Assembly (NCBI RefSeq): GCF_004143485.2
Contig: NZ_ML974133.1
Location: 1-64,000 of the forward strand
Direction of reading: 5' to 3'
DNA: 64,000 nucleotides
Source: Halorussus amylolyticus
Lineage (GTDB): Archaea > Halobacteriota > Halobacteria > Halobacteriales > Haladaptataceae
Below are positions 9,488-15,868 of the stretch, one piece after another; within the stretch, counting starts at the first letter, position 1; each line of letters opens with the position of its first letter. Made by a program: the position numbers and the translations under genes. A model generated the notes under the pieces. That model was not told the origin of the DNA and searched no databases. It worked only from the letters and a program-made list of their open reading frames with translations.

Positions 9488-10329
9488 CGCCCGCCGAGAA
9501 CGCCCAGTTGGCGCTCCTACTGGAGGTCTCGGGCACGCCCAAGCCCGGCAACGTGGACCGCGAGCGCGACTTCCCGGACCTCCGATTCGAGCACTTCCTC
9601 GCTGGCGCGGTGGGCGCGGGACCGGGCCTGCGCGCGGCCGAGGGCGGCGCGCCCGTGGGCGAAGCGTTCGAACAGGCAGTCGCGGGAATGAGCCAGCAGG
9701 AAGGCGGCAACACCCAGTTCGGCGCGCTTCTCCTGCTCGTCCCCCTCGTGCGGGCCGCCGCCGACGGCGACCTCTCGCCGGAGGGCGCGACCCGCGTGGT
9801 CGAGAATACGACGGTCGCGGACGCCGCCGACTTCTACCGGGCGTTCGACCACGCCGACGTGTTCGTCTCCGACCCGCCGGAAGACGCCGAGGCGCTTGAC
9901 GTTCGCCGGGGAGCCGACGCGATTCCTGCAGTCGAGGAGCGCGACCTCACGCTGTACGACGTGCTGGCGCTCGGCGACGACGCTGACGACGTGGCCGCCG
10001 AGTGGACCGGCGGCTTCGAGCGCACGTTCTGGGCCGCCGACCGAGTCGCCGACCTCGCCGCGCTCGATACGCCGGTCACTGCGAAGGGCGCGCAGGTCTA
10101 TCTCGAACTCCTCGCGCGCGAACCCGACACGCTCGTCGCGAAGCGCCACGGCCGAAAGGTCGCCGAGAGCGTCAGAGTTCGCGCACAGGAGGCGCTCGAA
10201 GGCGGCCCCGAGGTAATCGAGGCGTTCGCCGATTCGCTGGTCGAAGACGGCGTGAATCCCGGCACGACCGCCGACATCGCCGCGGCGGGCCTGTTCGTCG
10301 CGCTGGCGCGCGGGGAGGTGTCGGTGTGA
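9484..10329 (+). CDS. Triphosphoribosyl-dephospho-CoA synthase-like (CitG/MdcB family)
   Basis: 281-residue protein of the CitG family. ATG 9484 overlaps the previous stop (ATGA) and begins at the conserved N-terminal helix; the motif SGTPKPGNVDR matches the family's S-x-P-x-PG-x-V-D signature. The family includes enzymes that make 2'-(5''-triphosphoribosyl)-3'-dephospho-CoA from ATP and dephospho-CoA for citrate and malonate lyases. No citrate or malonate decarboxylase genes are nearby, so in this archaeal context the real reaction is probably different. Followed by a DUF447 gene overlapping by 4 bases. Confidence 0.82.
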   Translation: MTPAENAQLALLLEVSGTPKPGNVDRERDFPDLRFEHFLAGAVGAGPGLRAAEGGAPVGEAFEQAVAGMSQQEGGNTQFGALLLLVPLVRAAADGDLSPEGATRVVENTTVADAADFYRAFDHADVFVSDPPEDAEALDVRRGADAIPAVEERDLTLYDVLALGDDADDVAAEWTGGFERTFWAADRVADLAALDTPVTAKGAQVYLELLAREPDTLVAKRHGRKVAESVRVRAQEALEGGPEVIEAFADSLVEDGVNPGTTADIAAAGLFVALARGEVSV

Positions 10330-10910
10330 GTTCGGACGCCGACTGGCCGGTCGAGTTTCGCGGCGTCACCGAATCTGTCGTGACCACGCTCGGCCCGAAC
10401 GGCCTGTGGAACGTCGCGGCGCTCGGCCTCCACCCGCCCGAAGAGGCCGGGAATCACGTGACCGCCAGAACCTGGGGGAACACCCGAACCCGTCGAAACT
10501 TCCACCGGCAGGGCGGTGGCTACGTCCAGTTCGTTCGCGACCCCGTGGTGTTCGTGGACGCTACCCACTCGATTTTCGAGGTCGAAGCGCCGGTCCTCGA
10601 CGCCGCCGACGCGTGGGTCGAAGTCGAAGCCGAACAGGTGGACTCGGGCGAATCGGGCGGCACGTCGTGGGAGGAATGGGAACTCCGACCGCGTGACGCG
10701 GGCGTCGAGCGCGAAGTCGTCCCGATGATACGTCGCGGATTCAACGCCGTGGTCGAAGCGACGGTCGCGGCCTCGCGATTCGGCGTGGACGCCTACGACC
10801 AGGCCGAACTCCGGCGGCGATTTGACTACTTCGTAGAAGTGGGCCGCAACTGCGGCGACGACCGCGTTCAGAAGGCGCTCGACCGACTCGCGGAGTCCGT
10901 CGATTCGTAG
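10326..10910 (+). CDS. DUF447 family protein, probable flavin-binding split barrel
   Basis: 194 residues from a GTG start at 10326 that overlaps the preceding stop (GTGA). The N-terminal half (GVTESVVTTLGPNGLWNVAALG...ARTWGNTRTRRNF) matches DUF447, a fold related to FMN-binding split barrels of pyridoxamine-oxidase type. The C-terminal helical part (residues about 130-190) is typical of the archaeal members. Enzymatic activity unknown. Its invariant neighbourhood with the CitG-like gene suggests a shared pathway. Confidence 0.82.
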   Translation: MSSDADWPVEFRGVTESVVTTLGPNGLWNVAALGLHPPEEAGNHVTARTWGNTRTRRNFHRQGGGYVQFVRDPVVFVDATHSIFEVEAPVLDAADAWVEVEAEQVDSGESGGTSWEEWELRPRDAGVEREVVPMIRRGFNAVVEATVAASRFGVDAYDQAELRRRFDYFVEVGRNCGDDRVQKALDRLAESVDS

Positions 10911-10952
10911 CGCGCGACCGGCCGGGAAACGCCCGCGGCACCTTGACGGGCC

Positions 10953-11120
10953 TCAGAAGGTGTCTTTGCGGTCGATTGTAACGGTCCAGTCCGGAATCTC
11001 CTCGGGCGCGTATCGCAAGTCCCAGACGCCTTCTACGTCCTTTCCCTCCCCGAACGACCGAAGGACTAGCTCTTCGAGTTCTTCTTGAAACGCAGCGTCG
11101 TCGATGTTTTTGTTATCCAT
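10953..11120 (-). CDS. Small acidic haloarchaeal protein, 55 aa
   Basis: A 55-residue frame starting at ATG 11120 (MDNKNIDDAAFQEELEEL...) and ending ...TVTIDRKDTF. The Asp/Glu-rich composition, the plausible helix followed by a strand, the clean ATG and the position in an otherwise empty gap on the opposite strand to S17e all support it being a real gene. No domain recognised. It shares the short upstream region with the divergent S17e gene. Function unknown. Confidence 0.65.
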   Translation of the reverse strand: MDNKNIDDAAFQEELEELVLRSFGEGKDVEGVWDLRYAPEEIPDWTVTIDRKDTF

Positions 11121-11216
11121 GACTATCGGGCGAGAGTTGGTCTTGGCGAAGCCTCAGAAGGCAAGTGTATTCAGGGTTACGCATTACCACGGTGACCGAC
11201 GACCGCGAACGAATGG

Positions 11217-11224
11217 GTTTAAGG
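11217..11224 (+). promoter_or_regulatory. TATA box of the S17e gene
   Basis: GTTTAAGG lies 24-31 bases before the S17e ATG, preceded by a purine-rich BRE-like stretch, as expected for a leaderless haloarchaeal transcript. Confidence 0.55.
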
Positions 11225-11247
11225 TTCGCAACGGAAAACTGTCGGGT

Positions 11248-11421
11248 ATGCCAATCAAGCCCGACTACGTCAAGAAGACTGGCACCATACTGCTCGACCG
11301 ATACCCCGAAGCCTTCACCAAGGACTTCGACCAGAACAAAGAGAGCGTCACGAAACTGACCAACATCGAGTCGAAGGGCGTCCGCAACCGCATCGCGGGC
11401 TACGTCACTCGGAAGAAGTAA
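11248..11421 (+). CDS. rps17e: 30S ribosomal protein S17e
   Basis: 57-residue small-subunit protein of the archaeal/eukaryotic S17e family. The sequence has the conserved order MPIKPDYVKKTG, LLDRYP, DFDQNKESV and SKGVRNRIAGYVTR. ATG 11248 is used because it is the family start and sits 24 bases after a TATA box; upstream residues in the same frame are not conserved. A structured repeat begins four bases after the stop. Confidence 0.95.
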   Translation: MPIKPDYVKKTGTILLDRYPEAFTKDFDQNKESVTKLTNIESKGVRNRIAGYVTRKK

Positions 11422-11424
11422 AAC

Positions 11425-11580
11425 AACCTTTTGCTGCGGGAGGCGCATAAACGCGCCTCCCTTGCAAAACGTTGATGAAAAACACGGCGTCACCTCCTCC
11501 TTCGCTTGGCGGTGCGCAGAGCGCACCGCCTGCGCTCAGTCGAAGGTTCCTTGGTCCGCTCCTCGCTACGCTCGTCGCGG
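11425..11580 (+). repeat. Structured dispersed repeat, copy A
   Basis: Copy A of a ~160-bp intergenic element. Shared blocks in order: ACCTTTTGCTGCG; hairpin 1 (GGGAGGCGC/GCGCCTCCC, 11438-11461); a TGCAAAACGTTGATGAAAA block; GCGTCACCTCCTCC (16S-tail-like, TCACCTCCT at 11490-11498); hairpin 2 (GGCGGTGCGC/GCGCACCGCC, 11508-11530); CAGTCGAAGGTTCCTTGG; and hairpin 3 ending CGCGG. Copies B and C keep the blocks but change the stem sequences while preserving pairing. Confidence 0.85.
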
Positions 11581-11677
11581 TACAATCACTTGTACTCTAC
11601 CGCAGGGGAAGGTCGAAGCTGTCGAAACAAATGTCGTTTCGCCCGGCGATACTTTCCACGGGTCACACCGTAATCCA
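11581..11677. other. Spacer between the two facing repeat copies
   Basis: 97 bases between facing copies A and B. I see no gene and no transposase remnant in it. The two copies and this spacer together fill the whole gap between S17e and asd. Confidence 0.4.
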
Positions 11678-11839
11678 CCGCGAGCGAACGCAGTGAGCGA
11701 GCGGACCAAGGAACCTTCGACTGAGCGAGAGCAAGGCGGCGGAGCCGCCTTGCTCGAAGCGAAGGAGGAGGTGACGCAGGATTTTCATCGACGTTTTGCC
11801 AGCGAGCGCCTCTTGGGGCGCGAGCGCAGCAAAAGGTCG
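11678..11839 (-). repeat. Structured dispersed repeat, copy B (inverted)
   Basis: Inverted partner of copy A. On the minus strand it reads ACCTTTTGCTGCG, hairpin 1 with a different stem, TGGCAAAACGTCGATGAAAA, GCGTCACCTCCTCCTTCG (plus-strand AGGAGGTGA at 11766-11774), hairpin 2 with an unrelated 12-bp stem (GAGCAAGGCGGC/GCCGCCTTGCTC, 11729-11755), CAGTCGAAGGTTCCTTGGTCC and hairpin 3. A partial extra ACCTTTTACTGC unit sits just beyond it at 11843-11858. Confidence 0.85.
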
Positions 11840-11914
11840 TGTGCAGTAAAAGGTCGTTGTGCAAGAACCAAGGGTATCCAAACCGTTTTCCTGCCGTAGC
11901 GCTCACCCACGACA

Positions 11915-12949
11915 ATGACCGTACGAGTCGGTATCCTCGGTGCGACGGGCGCGGTCGGCCAGCGAGCGATTCAGTTGCTGGACGGCCACCCCGAGTTCGA
12001 ACTGGCGGCGGTAACGGCGAGCGAATCGAGCGCGGGTCTCTCCTACGGCGAGGCCGCGAAGTGGCGCATCGACGCCCCGATTCCGGAATCGGTCGCGGAC
12101 CTCACGGTGCGCGAGACCGACCCCGACGCGGTGCCCGACGACGTGGACCTCCTCTTCTCGTCGCTCCCCTCCGGCGTGGCCGCCGAGGTCGAACCCGGAT
12201 TCGCGGAGGCGGGCTACGTCCTCTCGTCGAACTCCTCGAACGACCGGATGGCCGACGACGTGCCGCTCGTGATTCCCGAAATCAACCCCGGCCACCTCGA
12301 CCTGCTCGAAGTCCAGCGCGACGAGCGCGGGTGGGACGGCGCGCTCGTCAAGAACCCCAACTGCTCGACCATCACGATGGTCCCGACGCTCTCGGCGCTC
12401 GCCCAGTTCGGTCTGGAGCGCGTCCACGTCTCGACCCTCCAAGCGGTCTCGGGCGGCGGCTACTCCGGCGTGACCTCGATGGAAATCATCGACAACGTCC
12501 TCCCGCACATCGGCGGCGAGGAGTCGAAGATGGAGACCGAATCGAAGAAGCTCCTCGGCACCTTCGACGGCGCGGAACTCGACCACCACGCGGTCGAGGT
12601 GTCGGCGTCGTGCAACCGCGTGCCGACCATCGACGGCCACCTCGAAAACGTCTGGGCCGAGACGGCCGACGACGTGTCCGCAACTGACGTGGAGGACGCC
12701 TTCCGCGGCGTCGAGAGCCTCGACCTGCCGAGTTCGCCCGACCCGCTCATCGAGGTGTTCGACGACCCGAACCGACCGCAACCCCGACTCGACCGCATGG
12801 TCGGCGACGGAATGGCAATCGCGGCGGGCGGCGTCCAAGAGACCGCGAGCGGCGTCCAGTACAACACGCTGGCGCACAACACGATCCGCGGCGCGGCGGG
12901 CGCGGCGGTGCTGAACGGCGAACTGCTGGCGAGCGACGGCTGGATTTAA
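11915..12949 (+). CDS. asd: Aspartate-semialdehyde dehydrogenase
   Basis: Reduces L-aspartyl-4-phosphate to aspartate semialdehyde with NADPH in the Lys/Thr/Met/Ile branch. 344 residues: N-terminal Rossmann motif GILGATGAVGQ (6-16), SSLPSGVAAEVEP, SSNSSNDRM, the catalytic segment KNPNCST with nucleophile Cys150, and VSGGGYSGV. This is the archaeal/fungal-type subclass (NCST rather than the bacterial NCTT). Start ATG 11915 is unambiguous. Preceded by the repeat pair A/B and followed by an unrelated membrane protein gene, so probably transcribed on its own. Confidence 0.96.
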   Translation: MTVRVGILGATGAVGQRAIQLLDGHPEFELAAVTASESSAGLSYGEAAKWRIDAPIPESVADLTVRETDPDAVPDDVDLLFSSLPSGVAAEVEPGFAEAGYVLSSNSSNDRMADDVPLVIPEINPGHLDLLEVQRDERGWDGALVKNPNCSTITMVPTLSALAQFGLERVHVSTLQAVSGGGYSGVTSMEIIDNVLPHIGGEESKMETESKKLLGTFDGAELDHHAVEVSASCNRVPTIDGHLENVWAETADDVSATDVEDAFRGVESLDLPSSPDPLIEVFDDPNRPQPRLDRMVGDGMAIAAGGVQETASGVQYNTLAHNTIRGAAGAAVLNGELLASDGWI

Positions 12950-12999
12950 TCGGGGTCGGCGACCCGACACTTTTTCGTTTCGCGCTCGAAGGGAGTCGT

Positions 13000-13860
13000 A
13001 TGTCGGCCGACGCGACGCCCTCCGACGCGACCCTGTCGTGGAGTCACACCTCCGAGGAGTCGCGACTTCTCCGGGCGCTCGTCGGCGTTCCGAAGGGCGT
13101 CATCGACGGCGGCCTGCTCGCGTTCGTCATCGGAGTCGTCGGGGCCGCGCTTTTGCTGGTCGTCAACGGAAGCTACGCGCTCGGAATCGCGGTCGTAGTC
13201 GCGGCCGTCTTCGGCGTGGCTCGAATCGCGCCCCACCTCTTCGCGCGAATCGACGGAGAGTACGTCTTTTTCGACGAGTTTCGCGGCCCGGAACGGTGGT
13301 ACGCCGCCGTCGGCGTACTCGGAGGTCTCGGCGTCCTCGCAGTCGGCGTTCGATTCGGGTCTCGGGGATTTCTCCTCGCGGTTCTCGGCACCGTCCTCGC
13401 TCCGCTACTGGTCGCTGCAGGACTCTCCTCCGAGGGCGAACTCGACGCCCGCGCGCGGACGCTGACCTACGGCGGCACCGACATCGACCTCCGGACGCTC
13501 GACGGCGTTCGCCGCCTTCCGGTCGGCGGCTACGCCGTCTACCGACTCTCGTACGTCTCCGGGGCCGCGACGTTCTCCACCCCGCGCTACGTCGTGATTC
13601 CTCAGAACGTCGATTCCGAGGTTCGCGCCGCCTTCGACGCCGGAGTCGCGGAATCAGCCGCGACTCCGGCGTCCTCGACTCGGGCGGTTCGGGTCGCGGC
13701 GCTCGGGATGGGTATTTTCTTCTTCGCGTTCGCGGGCCTCCTGCTGACCGTCGAACCGACGGGTCCGAACCCGCGGGCCGGTGGTGTGCTCTGGTACGCC
13801 GCGTCGGTGGCCGGTCTGTTCGGCGCGCTGTTCGTCGGCATCGGGATACGAACCGAGTGA
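13000..13860 (+). CDS. Haloarchaeal membrane protein, unknown function
   Basis: 286 residues, not recognised as a named family. About six hydrophobic segments: two around 35-75, two around 100-140, and two near the C-terminus (about 228-248 and 262-282). Between the second and third pair lies a soluble beta-rich stretch (about 145-215) with DARARTLTYGGTDIDLRTLDGVRR and RYVVIPQ, resembling a PH-like or bacterial-PH membrane-associated module; that resemblance is an impression only. ATG 13000 follows asd by 50 bases. Possibly a structural or sensor membrane protein. Confidence 0.7.
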   Translation: MSADATPSDATLSWSHTSEESRLLRALVGVPKGVIDGGLLAFVIGVVGAALLLVVNGSYALGIAVVVAAVFGVARIAPHLFARIDGEYVFFDEFRGPERWYAAVGVLGGLGVLAVGVRFGSRGFLLAVLGTVLAPLLVAAGLSSEGELDARARTLTYGGTDIDLRTLDGVRRLPVGGYAVYRLSYVSGAATFSTPRYVVIPQNVDSEVRAAFDAGVAESAATPASSTRAVRVAALGMGIFFFAFAGLLLTVEPTGPNPRAGGVLWYAASVAGLFGALFVGIGIRTE

Positions 13861-13884
13861 GTCGAAGGCGCGGTGCACCGACAC

Positions 13885-14847
13885 TCAGGCCACCCGATTT
13901 TTCAGTTCCTCGCCGTCCGCCAATCGACCGACGTTCCCGGCCACGATGTCGGCCTGCCGGGCGTAGTACTCGGGCGTGTGGCCCGAGCAGTGGGGCGTGA
14001 TGAGGCAGTTCTCGAAGTTCCAGAGCGGGTGAGTCTCGGGCAGCGGTTCGGGGTCGGTCACGTCGAGCGCCGCGCCCCGGACGTGGTTGCTCCGGAGCGC
14101 GTTCACCATCGCGTCGGTCTCGACTACCGGCCCGCGCGCGACGTTGACGACGACCGAATCCGACGGGAGGGTCGTGAATTCGGCCTCGCCCACAAGTCCG
14201 CGAGTGGTCTCGGTCAGCGGACACGCCAACACGAGGTAGTCGGTCCGAGCGAGCGCGTCGTGGAAGTCCTCGGAGTCGAATCCGACCACTTCGTCGGTCG
14301 GGCCGCCCTTTTCGGGCGTGTAGCGAACCCCAATCGTCTCGACGCCGAACCCCTGCAGGCGGGAGACGACGGCCTGTCCGATGGCTCCGAGTCCGACGAC
14401 GGTGACGGTGCTTCCCTTGAGTTCGTGCGACTGGAAGTGTCGCCACTCGTGATTCTGCTGTCGTCGCCACCCCTCGTGGAGTCGGCGCGCGAACACGAGC
14501 AGGTTCCCGACGACGTGTTCGCCGATGTTCGGGCCGTGGACTCCGGAGGCGTTTGTGACCGCCACGCCCCGGTCTTCGAGCGCGTCCATCGGCAGGTGGC
14601 CGGTGCCCGCGTACGCGCAGGCGAACAGTTTCAGATTCTTCGCGTGCGCGAGGAGGTCCTCGTCGATTTCCATTCCGGTCGCCACGGGAGCGTCCTCGAT
14701 TCGCTCGCGCTCCTCGGCCGGGGTTCGAGCGACCCGCACGTCGGCGTCGGGCAGTCGCTCGCGGATTTCGTCGGCGTACTCGCAGACGGGCATGCCGTGG
14801 GTTCCCTTCCGAAGGACGAGAACGTCGGGCGTGTCGCGTTTTGGCAT
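13885..14847 (-). CDS. D-2-hydroxyacid dehydrogenase (NAD-dependent)
   Basis: 320 residues from ATG 14847. Rossmann motif GLGAIGQAVVSRL in the middle, substrate-domain segment ending ASGVHGPNIGEHVVGNLL, and the catalytic residues of the family: Arg in NVARGPVVET, Glu in DVTDPEPLPETHPLW, and His in LITPHCSGHTPEY. The longer frame from 14964 adds 39 unconserved residues and is rejected. Oxidoreductase acting on 2-oxo/2-hydroxy acids such as glyoxylate, hydroxypyruvate or related; specificity not determinable. Convergent with the membrane protein gene (24-base gap), divergent from the ABC exporter. Confidence 0.93.
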   Translation of the reverse strand: MPKRDTPDVLVLRKGTHGMPVCEYADEIRERLPDADVRVARTPAEERERIEDAPVATGMEIDEDLLAHAKNLKLFACAYAGTGHLPMDALEDRGVAVTNASGVHGPNIGEHVVGNLLVFARRLHEGWRRQQNHEWRHFQSHELKGSTVTVVGLGAIGQAVVSRLQGFGVETIGVRYTPEKGGPTDEVVGFDSEDFHDALARTDYLVLACPLTETTRGLVGEAEFTTLPSDSVVVNVARGPVVETDAMVNALRSNHVRGAALDVTDPEPLPETHPLWNFENCLITPHCSGHTPEYYARQADIVAGNVGRLADGEELKNRVA

Positions 14848-14960
14848 GGCGGGTGATTCGTTTGGGAGCACTAAATTCCCACCTACTGGGCCGAACTGTG
14901 GGTGTCCTCGGGTCACCCTCCGTACGGACACACGACCCACCCCATCGTTTCTCTCGAAAA

Positions 14961-14970
14961 ACATATATTG
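14961..14970 (+). promoter_or_regulatory. TATA box of ABC exporter operon
   Basis: ACATATATTG lies 23-32 bases ahead of the GTG at 14993 in an otherwise A+T-rich stretch, the spacing of a leaderless haloarchaeal transcript. Confidence 0.55.
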
Positions 14971-14992
14971 GCCGTCATAATACGTTCCGGTC

Positions 14993-15868
14993 GTGAAGCT
15001 ACGTATCGAGGAGTTGGGAAAAAAGTACGCGGAGGGCGCATGGGGAATCCGCGATGTCTCCCTCGAACTGGACGAAGGAATTCACGGCTTGCTGGGCCCG
15101 AACGGCGCGGGGAAATCGACACTGATGAGCATCCTCGCGACGGTGATGAAACCGACGACGGGTACCGCCTACTGGGACGGCACGGATATCGTCTCCTCGC
15201 CCGACGCCGTCCGGTCGGTGCTCGGGTACTTGCCCCAAGATTTCGGCGTCTATCCCGATTTGACCCTCGAAGAGTTTCTCGAATACGTGGCCGCACTGCG
15301 CGGCCTCGATAGCGAGACGGCGAGCGCACGAATCGACGAGATGATTTCGCTCACGAATCTGGCAGACGTTAGAAATCGAAAGCTCAAGACCTTCTCGGGC
15401 GGAATGCGTCAGCGAGTCGGTATCGCACAAGCGTTGCTCAACGACCCGGACCTCCTCGTCGTCGACGAACCGACGGTCGGACTGGACCCCGAAGAGCGAG
15501 TCCGCTTGCGAAGCGCCCTGTCGAACACCGCGTCCGGACGGGTCGTCGTTCTCTCGACACACATCGTTCCAGACGTGGAGGCGACCGCGAACAAAATCGC
15601 CATCCTCGACGGCGGTCGATTGCGAACCCACGAAACCGTCGAGGACCTCGTCGGCCGAGTCGCCGGAGACGTTTACGAATGTCTCGTCGCGCGCGAGCAA
15701 CTGTCCGATATCCGAGACCGGTATCAGGTGTGTAGCACCGTACAGCGTTCCGACGGCGTCGAGGTTCGACTCCTCGCGGAAGCGCCGCCAACGGACGACG
15801 CGACACACGTCTCTCCGACGCTGGAAGATGCGTACCTCAGAACTATCGAGCGAGGGGACGCTACCTGA
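14993..15868 (+). CDS. ABC transporter ATP-binding protein
   Basis: 291-residue nucleotide-binding subunit. Walker A GPNGAGKST (35-43), Q-loop in LGYLPQDFG, signature FSGGMRQRVG, Walker B LLVVDEPTVGLD and switch His in STHIV. The ~70-residue C-terminal extension is typical of ABC-2 exporter ATPases. GTG 14993 begins a short unique strand; the TATA box is ideally placed for it. Its stop overlaps the start of the permease gene (TGATG), so the two form one exporter. Confidence 0.93.
   Translation: MKLRIEELGKKYAEGAWGIRDVSLELDEGIHGLLGPNGAGKSTLMSILATVMKPTTGTAYWDGTDIVSSPDAVRSVLGYLPQDFGVYPDLTLEEFLEYVAALRGLDSETASARIDEMISLTNLADVRNRKLKTFSGGMRQRVGIAQALLNDPDLLVVDEPTVGLDPEERVRLRSALSNTASGRVVVLSTHIVPDVEATANKIAILDGGRLRTHETVEDLVGRVAGDVYECLVAREQLSDIRDRYQVCSTVQRSDGVEVRLLAEAPPTDDATHVSPTLEDAYLRTIERGDAT

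Noticed and set aside
10950-11161. An 11-bp direct repeat GCCTCAGAAGG at 10950 and 11151 flanking the 55-aa gene
   Set aside because: Too short to call an insertion footprint. The surrounding bases do not match, and no gene in between looks mobile.
11462-11899. Several 60-145-codon frames through the repeat pair
   Set aside because: They arise in the structured repeats, change between copies and have no protein resemblance.
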